From NCBI GenBank assembly GCA_016720595.1, contig JADKKI010000029.1, positions 62,001 to 126,000 of the forward strand: DNA of 64,000 nt, written 5' to 3'. This document shows positions 53,780 through 62,215 of the stretch, in pieces. Every line of letters starts with the position of its first letter. Position 1 is the stretch's first letter. The DNA comes from Myxococcales bacterium (GTDB lineage: Bacteria; Myxococcota_A; Polyangia; Haliangiales; Haliangiaceae). The notes below the pieces were generated by a model. It ran no database searches and had not been told where the DNA came from. It saw only the letters and a list, made by a program, of their open reading frames with translations. The translations under genes were made by a program, and so were the position numbers.

Positions 53780-54320
53780 GGGAGATCGGCGTACGTCTGC
53801 TACAATGCGGACGTGGACGATCGAGCGTCGAGGCGGCAGCGACGGTCCCTCGGTCGCGTCGGGGAATTCCCTCGCCGGACGACCGGCGGCGAAGCGTTCG
53901 ATGCGACGGTGAGACTGGCTTACACGTATTCCTCGAGCGATGGAATGGTTGATGAGCTTGAGCCACATGCCCGCAGCCACCGTCGTGCTCCGTCGATGGC
54001 GAGGACTTCGACGATCAACATCGGATTCGAGATGGTGGCGCCGCTTGGATCCGGCGGATCTCGGATCGCCGCAGGCCATCCGAGAGCGTCAAGGTACGTA
54101 GCCTGTGCCCGTGGACAACACGCGCACCCGCTGGTCGGCTTTGGCAGCCGCCCACGAGGACTTGCGCGCATCCCCGAGAGCGGCGCTCACACGGTGGCCA
54201 GGGCATTGTATCGCCGCGCGAACCCCACCGGCAATCGCAAGGATGTCGCCGTTCTCGAATTCGCGATTCATCCCGATGTCGCGCTCGTAGGCGGGATACC
54301 CGATCGTACAAAACACGGAG
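53780..54320 (-). pseudogene. decayed Uma2-family nuclease-fold gene
   Basis: Fragments on the minus strand in three frames match, in order, a Uma2 (DUF820, PF05685) protein: REFENGDILAIAGG, then RRYNALATV, then ADQRVRVLSTG, then YLDALGW, then ISNPMLIVEVL, then IPSLEEYV, then VSQSHRRIERF. Each step needs a frameshift and the conserved middle (TEAYDRG-type) is lost. Intact Uma2 proteins are PD-(D/E)XK-fold and often multicopy. The DNA here has lower GC than its neighbours. The 650-bp stretch from 53773 to 54429 holds nothing else I can support. Confidence 0.65.
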
Positions 54321-54429
54321 CGCGGCGCGGGGCCGTGGTCATGACGTCGAGGCAAACGCGAGTGGGTGAGCCGCTCGTCGCCACGGCCCTCGCAAGACCT
54401 GCGGACCTCCATTCTCCGGGACCCAGGCG

Positions 54430-55491
54430 CTACGGGAGCTTGAGATCGAGCTTGCTGTTGGCGCCCTTGATCGCGAACGGCAGCTTCGCCCCGGCGGGCG
54501 TCACCAGCTCACCCGCCACGCCGTCGTGCACGGGGAGCGCGTAGCCTCCACCTGGTCCGGTCTTCGTGGTCACCCCGGCGGCGACGGCATCGATCTGCAC
54601 CCCGCCCACACCCTCGCCCACGTCGTAGTGACCGTCGCCGTCGGTGTCGCGGTAGACCACGCCAAGGACGAAGAACAGGCCATCGTTCTTGGTCGCCGTC
54701 TCGATGACGACGTGCATCTCGGTGAGCTTGGTCTTCGGCGAGGCGCCGCTGATCCCACCGACCCCGATCTCCAGCTCGGCCGGGCTCGTGCCGCCGACGC
54801 CGAGGATGTGGTCGCGATGCCCGCGGCTCGGCACACAGGTGTCGACGACCAGCGTATCCACCGCATCGGGCCACGCGGCCGCGCCGAACGTGGTCTCGCC
54901 CGACGCCCTCGATGCGAACAGCGACTCGGTGTTGACCGCGTCGCGCTTGTCCGAGTACGTGAAGCCCGCGATCGTCTGACCGACCGGCAGTGGATACCCC
55001 GCGGCGATCACGCGCTGGTTCGAGCCGATCCCATCCGGGTTGACGTGCGCCATGTAGCCGCGCGCGAGCTCGTCCCGGGCGTGCGCCCGCGCGGCGGCGG
55101 TCAGCTGTGGATTCGCCGCGAGCGGCGGGCGAGCGACATACGCCTTCAGCGGATCGAGCATCGCAGGAGTCTCGGTGCACGGCAGCGTGCGCGCGAGCTG
55201 CTTGGCGAGCACCTGGTTCCAGTCAGCGAGGAACGCCGGTGGGTTGGCGCGGACCTGGTTGACGCGCTCGAGCACCGCCTGCTCCTCGGGCGAGAGATCC
55301 GCCGAGGCGACGAACGTCAGCCCGCCCGGCGCCGCCGGTGGAGAGCCTGCGTTCGCCGAACCCGAAGTCGCGGTGGCGGGCGCCGGCGCAGTAGACGGTC
55401 CAGGGTGGGTCCCGAGATAGACCACGCCGCCGAGCGCGCCACCGAGCACGAGCAGCGCCGTGTACGCCACGGCAGGCGCGCGTTCGCTCAC
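54430..55491 (-). CDS. membrane-anchored CAP/SCP-domain protein
   Basis: A 353-aa protein with one N-terminal TM anchor (YTALLVLGGALGGVVYL), a Pro/Ala linker, and a CAP-superfamily domain over about 65-245 (ERVNQVRANP, HARDELARGYMAHVNPDGIG, PSRGHRDHILGVGG), carrying the conserved His/Glu-type tetrad region. A C-terminal ~90-residue beta domain (DTDGDGHYDVGEGVGGV, SdrD-B/CNA-like) follows. CAP proteins bind sterols or act in envelope processes; specifics unknown. ATG 55491. Confidence 0.88.
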   Translation of the reverse strand: MSERAPAVAYTALLVLGGALGGVVYLGTHPGPSTAPAPATATSGSANAGSPPAAPGGLTFVASADLSPEEQAVLERVNQVRANPPAFLADWNQVLAKQLARTLPCTETPAMLDPLKAYVARPPLAANPQLTAAARAHARDELARGYMAHVNPDGIGSNQRVIAAGYPLPVGQTIAGFTYSDKRDAVNTESLFASRASGETTFGAAAWPDAVDTLVVDTCVPSRGHRDHILGVGGTSPAELEIGVGGISGASPKTKLTEMHVVIETATKNDGLFFVLGVVYRDTDGDGHYDVGEGVGGVQIDAVAAGVTTKTGPGGGYALPVHDGVAGELVTPAGAKLPFAIKGANSKLDLKLP

Positions 55492-55558
55492 GTGGTCCGG
55501 ACCCTGCCGCTGGCGCGGCCGTGATCAGAGGTGCCGAGCCAGACGCCCGGGGTACGTG

Positions 55559-55729
55559 ATTCGAGCTCGGTGGATCTCATGGGGTGCGCAGGCTGGCGAC
55601 GCGCTGCAACAGCATCGCACGGGCGGCCTGGCGCTTGGCGCGAGCTTCTGCGCCTTGTCCAGCGCACCGACCGCCAGCGCCGCCTGTCGTCCACGAGCCC
55701 ATGCCTCGCTACCAATGGCCAGCGCAGGG
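55559..55729 (-). other. possible coding remnant in a 238-bp gap
   Basis: The minus strand reads NPALAIGSEAWARGRQAALA, then GALDKAQ, with a frame change to RAKRQAARAMLLQRVASL before a stop at about 55577. Composition looks protein-like, but no family is recognised and no start codon is apparent. I note it as a possible decayed gene. Confidence 0.25.
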
Positions 55730-56077
55730 TTACCGGTCGCGAATAGGGACTGGTCTCAGGGGAACAAATCCGCGGGCCACGAAGGTCACGATGTCGCCCA
55801 TCCTCACCTCGCCGAGCGAGTTCCACTCGGCCTCGATGCGGGCGAGCTGCTCGTCGACGGTCCCAGACCAAGGTGCTGAGTCCGACATCGCGTTGAGATC
55901 TCCCGACTCGAGCAGCGGCCGGAGAATCAGGAGGGTCGCCGTGCGGATCTCGTTCTCGCTCGCCGTGCCTCCGAGGCTCTCACGAACATCAGCGACGATA
56001 CACCAGAGGCCCACGTCGTCATCGATGACCGCGGCGCGCCACTCCTGTCGGAGGGTCGTGACATCGATCGGCGTCAT
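55730..56077 (-). CDS. small immunity-like hypothetical protein
   Basis: 115 aa, acidic, cytosolic. It contains EWRAAVIDDDVGLWCIVADV, LLILRPLLESGDL and QLARIEAEWNSLGEVRMGDI. This pattern occurs in small proteins near polymorphic-toxin immunity genes, but I cannot name a family. ATG 56077 has GGAG 8 nt upstream. It follows an Imm1-like gene by 63 bp on the same strand, so the two form a small cluster without a visible toxin. Confidence 0.65.
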   Translation of the reverse strand: MTPIDVTTLRQEWRAAVIDDDVGLWCIVADVRESLGGTASENEIRTATLLILRPLLESGDLNAMSDSAPWSGTVDEQLARIEAEWNSLGEVRMGDIVTFVARGFVPLRPVPIRDR

Positions 56078-56140
56078 GGGAACAACTCCATCTCTCGAAT
56101 CATCGGCGGAGAGCCCGGGTAGTCCACACGCCGCTTGGCG

Positions 56141-56518
56141 CTAGAGTTCTTCCCACGCGACCTTGGGCGATCGAATTCCTCGCTCACAGAATTCGCGAAC
56201 GGCATTCCGCGCAGCGGTCAACGAGACAGTCTGACGCCCTGGAAACTCGCTCCACTGGTTGGAGCAGTAGAACTCGATCGAGGTGCTTCTTCTGCCGGAG
56301 CCAACCGCCACATAGTACGGAGGATCCAGGTGGCCCGAGTCGAAGCTGAGCACAGAGATGCGCCGACCAAGCCCGATCGTGAGCAGGTCTCCGCTCGGTG
56401 CTCGCTGGATGGTGACCAAGGTTGGACGGCTGTGCTGGAACTCCGCGTGGAGTCGATCGAGCAGCGAGTCGACAGCCTGCACGTCACCTGGGCGACTCGT
56501 CTCGTCGAGCCACGTCAC
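56141..56518 (-). CDS. Imm1-family immunity protein
   Basis: A 125-aa protein. The C-terminal half, SIEFYCSNQWSEFPG, then VREFCERGIRSPKVAWEEL, matches the Imm1 pattern (PF14430: '-G-wsEFP' then 'A--Av-eFf--G-rp--v-W'). Imm1 proteins neutralise toxins of polymorphic toxin systems. No toxin gene is adjacent. The start is GTG 56518; no clear ribosome site. GC is lower than in the core genes, consistent with transfer. Confidence 0.75.
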   Translation of the reverse strand: MTWLDETSRPGDVQAVDSLLDRLHAEFQHSRPTLVTIQRAPSGDLLTIGLGRRISVLSFDSGHLDPPYYVAVGSGRRSTSIEFYCSNQWSEFPGRQTVSLTAARNAVREFCERGIRSPKVAWEEL

Positions 56519-56605
56519 GATGAAGGGGCTCGCGTCCGGTGAAGAATTAAAGAAACGCGAGGGGGCAACGCCCGCCGACCCGCCGGAGTCTACCCCCCCG
56601 CGACG

Positions 56606-58933
56606 TTATGACACGGAGCTTGTCGTCTCCATTTGGTCCAATGATCCGAAGCACGACACCGGTGGGTAGCGCCCAGCAGCGCGCCTGCACTTCGTACGCA
56701 CCCAGCCGCTGAACCGGCCGCAGTCGCGCAGCACTTCCTTGTAGTATTTCGTGTTCGCGAACTTCGCGAAGATCGGGAACCACGTCTTCGGGATCATGAG
56801 GCCGGCGTCCACGCCATCGTTCGGGTTCGCGTTCTCGGCCTTCCAGATCATCGTCCCGAGCTCGGCCTTCGCCGCCAGCCACGCGGCCTTGGCCTTGAGC
56901 TCGCGGTTGCCCGACGAGTCATAGACCTTCTTGTAGTAGCGCTCCGCGAGCCGCGCATCCTGGGTGCTCTGGTGCGTGCTCTCCGTGAACGTCCGCGCGT
57001 TGCCGTGGTGCGTGACGTTGTAGAGCGCGTTGCCGATCGCGAGCGCGGCCTGCGCGCCCTGCTCGCCTCCGCCCTTGGCCGTGAGCTCGAGCTCCGCGAG
57101 GCGGGCGACCAGGTTCTTGTGCGTCCACTTGGACTTCTCGCCGAACTTCTCGTGATCGCAGTCGTGGCAATCGAGCACGTGGATCACGAACGGATCGGTG
57201 CGTAGCAGGTCGCTGCGCGCCTTCGTGGTCTCGAAGATCTTCAGGGCACCGGCGAAGTCCCCATCGAGCGCGGTGCGGACCGCGAGCTCCTGCTGGAGTG
57301 CTTCCTTCACGTGCGAGCTCTCGAGGACGAACCGATCGAACTCCGTGGTCCGCTGATCGGTGCGCGCGATCATCTCCTTGAGGAACGGCGCGGCCTGCCA
57401 GTTCGACTTGATCTTCTCGTGCAGGCCGATGTTGCCATCGTCGAACGCGTCGGTGACCGTGTTCGCGAGGAACTCCGCATCGACCATCCGGTTGGCCGCG
57501 GCATAGGCGATCGCGAGCTTGGTCCGGACCTCGTTCTTGACCGAGCTCATCCGCCCGAACGCGGGATCGAGATCCTTCATCAACGTGGCGAGCTCGTTCT
57601 CGTTCTGCGCGTTGAGCTTCCAGTCCGCCGCGAGCGCCACCGCGAGGCTGGCCTTGGCCTGGCTCGCCACCCGCTTGTCACCGGGTGCGCCCGCCACGGC
57701 CTTCTGCATCCGGGTGCGCGCGGTCGCCAGGTCCCCACGCGTCGCGGCGATGTGGCCGGCGATCAGATCGTAGACGTAGGGCTTCGCGGTGCCGGGGGCC
57801 GCCGCGAGCTTGAGCGCGAGGGCCTCGACCTTCGCGAACGCCTTCTTCTGCGCGGCGACCTCCTTCGGATCCGGCGCGCTGGTGAACGTGCGGTCGACGA
57901 GGCTCTCCACCCGCGACAGCTCGCGCACCACCAGCAGCGGGACCAGCGGCGACTTCGGATCGAGCTTCAGGATCTCCTGCGCCGCGACCATCGGATCGTG
58001 CTTGATGCCGACCATCCGCCACAGCGCCATCCGATCCTTGGGATCCTTCGCCTGCTTCAGGGCCTCTCTCCAGTCCGCCTCCTCGGCGGGACGGAAGTCG
58101 AGGATCGCCGCACCGGACAGCGCGTAGTAGCTGGCGTGGATCCGCGCGAGCTCGACGTTGGCGCGCGCGGGCTTGCCATCCTTGCGCAGCGCGCCGGCCA
58201 CGTAGTAGCGCGCGCGCCACTTGAGATCCTCCGACGGCGCCGACAGCACGGTTGTGTTCTTGTCGAAGAACGTGACCGCCGCGGCCCACTCGTTCCGATA
58301 GAACATCGCGCGCAGCGCCGCGAACGCATAGCGCTGCTGCAGGAACGGCTCCTTGGCCGCCTTGAGCCCGCGCTGCGCCGCCGCCAGCTCCTTGACCAGC
58401 GGGTTCACTGCCTTCGGCTTGTCGCTCCACATCGCGAACGTGACCTGCGGCTCCATCCGCTTGAGCAGCTCGACGAACTCGACGGCGCTGTACAGCTGCG
58501 CACTGGCCGCGGGGCTCGCCCACAGCGAGCTGTTCTCGAAGCCCTTCGGCGCCGTGGTCGACTTGCCCGACAGCCGCTTCTCGATCGCGAAGATGTCCGC
58601 CAGGGACGCCTTCATCAGCACGGCCGCCCAGTCCTCCGGCTTCACGGCGTCCTTGAGGAAGCCGTGCCAGTCGTCGAACATCGCCTGCTGCGAGCAGCTC
58701 TCGCAGGCCCCGCCGAAACCTTCGGTGAACGGGTCGTACTCGAGCCCGCCCCAGCTGTCGTCGCCGAGCACGCCGGGATCGAACGTCGTCATGTCCGAGA
58801 TCGAAGGGGACCAACCGCCGCAGGCCTCCGCCTCGTCGCTGCGCACCGCGAGGCTCGCTGCGGACGCGAGCCCGACGATCACCGCGGCGCTAGCGAATTG
58901 CGCGAAACACCGTGTCCAGCTGATCCGTGCCAT
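56606..58933 (-). CDS. large exported helical-repeat protein of unknown function
   Basis: 775 aa. A signal peptide (FAQFASAAVIVGLASAASLAV) is followed by an acidic Cys-containing N-terminus (EACGGWSPSISDM, CESCSQQAMFDDW) and a long TPR-like alpha-helical body up to about 720 (for example AAQRGLKAAKEPFLQQRYAF, RGDLATARTRMQKAVAGAP). A motif LDCHDCDHEKFGE in the second half might bind metal. No family recognised. The start overlaps the 3' end of the upstream gene by 44 bp, which is long but the signal peptide begins there. Probably co-transcribed with that gene. Confidence 0.85.
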   Translation of the reverse strand: MARISWTRCFAQFASAAVIVGLASAASLAVRSDEAEACGGWSPSISDMTTFDPGVLGDDSWGGLEYDPFTEGFGGACESCSQQAMFDDWHGFLKDAVKPEDWAAVLMKASLADIFAIEKRLSGKSTTAPKGFENSSLWASPAASAQLYSAVEFVELLKRMEPQVTFAMWSDKPKAVNPLVKELAAAQRGLKAAKEPFLQQRYAFAALRAMFYRNEWAAAVTFFDKNTTVLSAPSEDLKWRARYYVAGALRKDGKPARANVELARIHASYYALSGAAILDFRPAEEADWREALKQAKDPKDRMALWRMVGIKHDPMVAAQEILKLDPKSPLVPLLVVRELSRVESLVDRTFTSAPDPKEVAAQKKAFAKVEALALKLAAAPGTAKPYVYDLIAGHIAATRGDLATARTRMQKAVAGAPGDKRVASQAKASLAVALAADWKLNAQNENELATLMKDLDPAFGRMSSVKNEVRTKLAIAYAAANRMVDAEFLANTVTDAFDDGNIGLHEKIKSNWQAAPFLKEMIARTDQRTTEFDRFVLESSHVKEALQQELAVRTALDGDFAGALKIFETTKARSDLLRTDPFVIHVLDCHDCDHEKFGEKSKWTHKNLVARLAELELTAKGGGEQGAQAALAIGNALYNVTHHGNARTFTESTHQSTQDARLAERYYKKVYDSSGNRELKAKAAWLAAKAELGTMIWKAENANPNDGVDAGLMIPKTWFPIFAKFANTKYYKEVLRDCGRFSGWVRTKCRRAAGRYPPVSCFGSLDQMETTSSVS

Positions 58934-59948
58934 GGCGAGTGAGGTTCCTTTCCGAGAGGTCGAACAGCGTGACGGTGTGCGGGGACGAGAGGTGCGGTCC
59001 GATCATACGCGCGGCGGCCTGCGTCTCGGCGGGTCCCGTCACCTCGATCTTGAGGACGTCGCCCTCGCGTAACAGGGTGCCGTGGAGGAACGCGGAGCGC
59101 GTGGCCACGAACCGATCGGGGCCGTCGGCCGCGAGGAAGTCCAGGCCTGGCAGCTCGGCGGGATCGGTGCTCTGCATCAGCCCGACGACGAGGTCATCGC
59201 GGACGTGCACCGTCCACGACCAGATCGGCAGCGCCACATCGAGCGGCAAGGGATAGTCGTCTACCCGCGCGAGGTACTTCGCCGCGCTCGGAGCGTCGAA
59301 GATCATCCGCGTCTCGGGATCGGCCGAGAACTTCCCCATGTTGTAGAACATCAGCGTGCCGCGCTCGACGGGCGGCACCCCGGTGCGCTCGCGGTACTTC
59401 ACCTGGTGCAGGCGGATCGTGGACGTCAGCGGGATCGCGGCGGCGGTCTTCAGCTCGGTCACCAGCCCGAAGAAGCCCTCCCGCGTCGAATCGGTCCAGT
59501 CGCAATCGAGCTGGAGCTCGCGCGGGCGGAACCCGAGTGCCGCGGCGCGGCTCTGCACGTCCGCCCACACCTTGCGCGCCAGCATCGGCAGCTGTGCCTT
59601 GGTCACGTGCTTGAACACCTCGGTCGTCACGTAGACCACCGGGACGATCTCCACGCCGGCCGGGACCTGCGCTCCGGCGCCGAGGGTGACCGGGCCCACC
59701 GGCGCGGCCGTCTTGTCGGCCTCGGCCCACGCGAGATCGAACACGCGGAGATAGATCCGCTCCACGTGCAGCGCCGTCACGGCCTGCTGCTCCGCGGGCG
59801 TCAGCGCGAACGTGGTGCGCCAGTAGTAGAACGATCGGCGCAGCGGCGGTCCCTCGGCGGCACTGCGCCCGCCGCAGCTCGCGACCAGCGCGAGGAGCGC
59901 AAGCACGAGCGCGAAGCAGACGGACCGGACCACCAAATGAAAACGCAC
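58890..59948 (-). CDS. lipoprotein with DUF3142-like TIM-barrel
   Basis: Up to 352 aa. Signal peptide VCFALVLALLALVASC with a lipobox Cys. The mature N-terminus FYYWRTTFALTPAEQQAV and then RIYLRVFDLAWAEA match the DUF3142-type pattern ('FYYWrT' ... 'lYvRfFD'). LQLDCDWTDSTREGFF and LMFYNMGKFS are barrel strand ends with Asp/Glu, so a sugar- or glycan-active role is conceivable. Start uncertain: GTG 59948 is inside a terminator stem; GTG 59933 gives a normal signal peptide. Confidence 0.8.
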   Translation of the reverse strand: MRFHLVVRSVCFALVLALLALVASCGGRSAAEGPPLRRSFYYWRTTFALTPAEQQAVTALHVERIYLRVFDLAWAEADKTAAPVGPVTLGAGAQVPAGVEIVPVVYVTTEVFKHVTKAQLPMLARKVWADVQSRAAALGFRPRELQLDCDWTDSTREGFFGLVTELKTAAAIPLTSTIRLHQVKYRERTGVPPVERGTLMFYNMGKFSADPETRMIFDAPSAAKYLARVDDYPLPLDVALPIWSWTVHVRDDLVVGLMQSTDPAELPGLDFLAADGPDRFVATRSAFLHGTLLREGDVLKIEVTGPAETQAAARMIGPHLSSPHTVTLFDLSERNLTRHGTDQLDTVFRAIR

Positions 59949-59980
59949 CGCAGCGGAACCTTAGTTCCTCGGCGGTGCGT
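59943..59980 (-). terminator. intrinsic terminator of the radical SAM operon
   Basis: Outer arms ACGCACCGC (59943-59951) and GCGGTGCGT (59972-59980) are perfectly complementary. An inner stem GGAAC/GTTCC closes on a CTTA loop. Read on the minus strand the hairpin is followed at once by TTTTCATTT. It ends the operon of the 60008 gene. Confidence 0.85.
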
Positions 59981-60007
59981 ACGTCTCCTCCGAACGGGGA
60001 CGGTTGC

Positions 60008-60775
60008 TTACTTCTTCATCGGGGGTGGGGCCGGCGTCGGGACCGCGCCCGCGTTGGAAGCGAGCTTGCCGGCGATCGGCGGCGTCTTCTTCACGGCGGC
60101 GAGGAACTTGAGGACCTTGCCCTTGATGGTGGCGGCGTCCGGGTTCTTCTTGATCTCGATGAACAAGATCGCGGCCTTCTTCTCCTTCATCCAGCGATCG
60201 AACTTCGCGCGGACTTCCTTGGTGAAGTAGTCCTTGTCGTAGTCGAGCTTGTCGACGTACTCGTAGCCGACGTTCTTCTCGGCGTCGAAGCCGTCGAGGT
60301 CGAAGCTCGTGCCGTCGTACTCGAACTTGTAGTTCGTGGCGATGTTGAGCTTGCCTTCCTTGGCCATCGTCCAGTTGATGAACGCCTCGACATCGGACTC
60401 CTGCCACATGTCCTCGGCCGGGCCGATGCCACCGCCCTCGCGGTAGACCTTGAACTTCGGGGCCGCCTTCGCGAGCGGCTGGCCGTCGATCGAGCCGTCC
60501 TTGAGCTCGGAAACCGGCATCGGCGCCTTCTCGGGGTTCGGCTTCGCCTGCTGCTGCGGCGGAGGAGGCGGCGGCGCGGGGGCCTTGGCCATATCGGCGC
60601 TCGCCACACCACCACCGACGAGGAGCGAGGCTCCGCCGATCAGGCCGGCCTTGCGGTACATCGCACCGCGGGTGGGGAACTCGGGCTTCACCCCCGCGGC
60701 CACCGGCTTCACGGCGAGCTCGCGCTGGCTTGCAGCGGGCATGGGCTTCGAAAGTACCGGCAGCTTCTTCTTCAT
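60008..60775 (-). CDS. putative radical-SAM-modified exported protein
   Basis: 255 aa, start ATG 60775 overlapping the radical SAM stop by 4 bp. A charged leader of about 35 residues (MKKKLPVLSKPMPAASQREL ...) precedes a hydrophobic helix (AGLIGGASLLVGGGVASAD), then a Pro/Ala/Gln linker (residues about 65-85). The conserved-looking domain follows: YREGGGIGPAEDMWQESDV, FINWTMAKEGKL, FDLDGFDAEKNVGYEYVDKL, and a Lys-rich end with a final Pro-rich tail (PTPAPPPMKK). No Cys is present. The coupling to a SPASM enzyme suggests it is the substrate, but no family is recognised. Confidence 0.75.
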   Translation of the reverse strand: MKKKLPVLSKPMPAASQRELAVKPVAAGVKPEFPTRGAMYRKAGLIGGASLLVGGGVASADMAKAPAPPPPPPQQQAKPNPEKAPMPVSELKDGSIDGQPLAKAAPKFKVYREGGGIGPAEDMWQESDVEAFINWTMAKEGKLNIATNYKFEYDGTSFDLDGFDAEKNVGYEYVDKLDYDKDYFTKEVRAKFDRWMKEKKAAILFIEIKKNPDAATIKGKVLKFLAAVKKTPPIAGKLASNAGAVPTPAPPPMKK

Positions 60776-61944
60776 GGTTTGGCTCCGTCGTCGGTTCGGT
60801 CGGTTCGGATCTGGATCAAGTTCGGAACGGTCGGAAGGGTCGCCAGGGTTGGATACAGCTTCTGCATGAACACGGGGTTCCGCTCGCGCCACAGCGTGTT
60901 GCCCACGCGGTTCGCGATCGGCACCGTCACGCGCTCGTGCTCGCACAGCGCGGGGGCCGGCGTGTCGATGCGGCCTGTGGCCGAGTAGTGCTCGCACGCG
61001 CACTCGTTCGCGCACGTGCCGTCGTTGTACGAGCAGTCTCCGCAGATCTTCTTGGGCGCTCCGGCCTCGACGCGGATCTTCTCGAGCTGCTCCGCCTTGA
61101 AGCCCTCGAACACGTTGCCGAGGTTCGGGACGCCGTCCTCATCCTCTTTGACCCAGCGCACGCACGGGTAGAGGTTGCCCGCGGGGGAGATCGAGATCTG
61201 CGAGCTGCCCACGTCGCAGCGGATCGACAGCCCCTCGGCGCCCTTGGCGTAGTTGATCCACTTGTCGTCGAGGAGGTTCAGGTAGAGCTCGTCACCGGCG
61301 CGGGTGCGAGTCAGGTAGTCCTCGGCGACGGCATCGTACTGGCGCTCGAGCTCCGCGATGTTCTCGCGGGTCCACGCCTGCGTCACGTCGGGCTTGATGA
61401 TCTGGTAGCGGAACCCCTGGTCCCACAGGTACGTGATGCCCTTCGCCGCGTGCTTCACGTTGTGCGGCGTGATCACCACCGAGGCCATGAGGCCCGGGTT
61501 GTGCTCGAGGAACATCGGCAGCTTCTTCGCGAGCACCGCGTGCGATCCGACGCCACCCTCGGTGACCCGCTCGGAGTCGTGCATCTCCTCGTGACCATCG
61601 ATCGAGAGGATGAAGATCAGATCGTGCTCCTCGAAGAACGCGAGGTGCTCCTCCTTGATCAGCATCCCGTTCGTGTTCATCCGGAACAGCGCGGTGACGC
61701 CGGCGTCCTTCGCGACCTGCTCGGCATAGAGCACGAGCTGCTTCATCACCGGCCAGGCCATCATCGGCTCGCCGCCGAAGAACGAGAACACGGCGCGCTG
61801 GCCGTGCTGCTTCGCGTAGTCGACGATGAAGTCCGCCGTCTTCCTGGCGGTCTCGATCGTCATCTCGCGATCGAACTTCTTGCCCGTGAAGCAGTAGGGG
61901 CAACGCAGGTTGCAGTCGTGCGTCAGATGCAAGAGTGCGTTCAT
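60772..61944 (-). CDS. radical SAM/SPASM peptide- or protein-modifying enzyme
   Basis: A 390-aa SPASM-type radical SAM enzyme. C11, C15 and C18 (CNLRCPYC) bind the SAM-coordinating [4Fe-4S] cluster; FSFFGGEPMMAW is the SAM-contacting GGE motif. The C-terminal SPASM/twitch domain has many Cys for auxiliary clusters (RCDVGSSQIS, YPCVRWVKED, CGDCSYNDGTCANECACEHY, ALCEHE). SPASM enzymes mature RiPPs and activate enzymes. ATG 61944. Upstream gene of a two-gene operon with the 255-aa partner. The reaction (crosslink, epimerisation, thioether) cannot be predicted. Confidence 0.94.
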   Translation of the reverse strand: MNALLHLTHDCNLRCPYCFTGKKFDREMTIETARKTADFIVDYAKQHGQRAVFSFFGGEPMMAWPVMKQLVLYAEQVAKDAGVTALFRMNTNGMLIKEEHLAFFEEHDLIFILSIDGHEEMHDSERVTEGGVGSHAVLAKKLPMFLEHNPGLMASVVITPHNVKHAAKGITYLWDQGFRYQIIKPDVTQAWTRENIAELERQYDAVAEDYLTRTRAGDELYLNLLDDKWINYAKGAEGLSIRCDVGSSQISISPAGNLYPCVRWVKEDEDGVPNLGNVFEGFKAEQLEKIRVEAGAPKKICGDCSYNDGTCANECACEHYSATGRIDTPAPALCEHERVTVPIANRVGNTLWRERNPVFMQKLYPTLATLPTVPNLIQIRTDRTDDGAKP

Positions 61945-62040
61945 ATCCCCACCCGAGTTGAACGTATCACGTGACACGGGACGCTCGCCCGGGCCCGGGA
62001 ATTCGCTTTTGCCGACGTTTTTCCGGATTCCATCGGTCAT

Positions 62041-62055
62041 GGGGCGAATCGCCCC
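62041..62055. promoter_or_regulatory. palindrome GGGGCGA-a-TCGCCCC upstream of the radical SAM operon
   Basis: A perfect 15-bp inverted repeat in the 271-bp gap (61945-62215) between the radical SAM gene and the divergent propeller gene. It sits 97 bp upstream of the radical SAM start and suits an operator for one or both genes. The rest of this gap shows no ORF I can support. Confidence 0.45.
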
Positions 62056-62215
62056 GACTGACTGACAACGCCGGACCCCTGTGGGTTGCAGCGAACTCGA
62101 GGCTCGTGTGGTGGTCGTGTCTACAGGGCGACAGCCCGCGCGGGCGTGGAGCCACACGCCAGCCGATCCTCGTCGAGAGACGAACGTGGAACAGCGCTTG
62201 CTGGCCGCCTGCCGG

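Noticed and set aside
53813..54544. A 243-codon plus-strand open frame in the low-GC patch
   Set aside because: No family motifs; the opposite strand carries readable Uma2 fragments.
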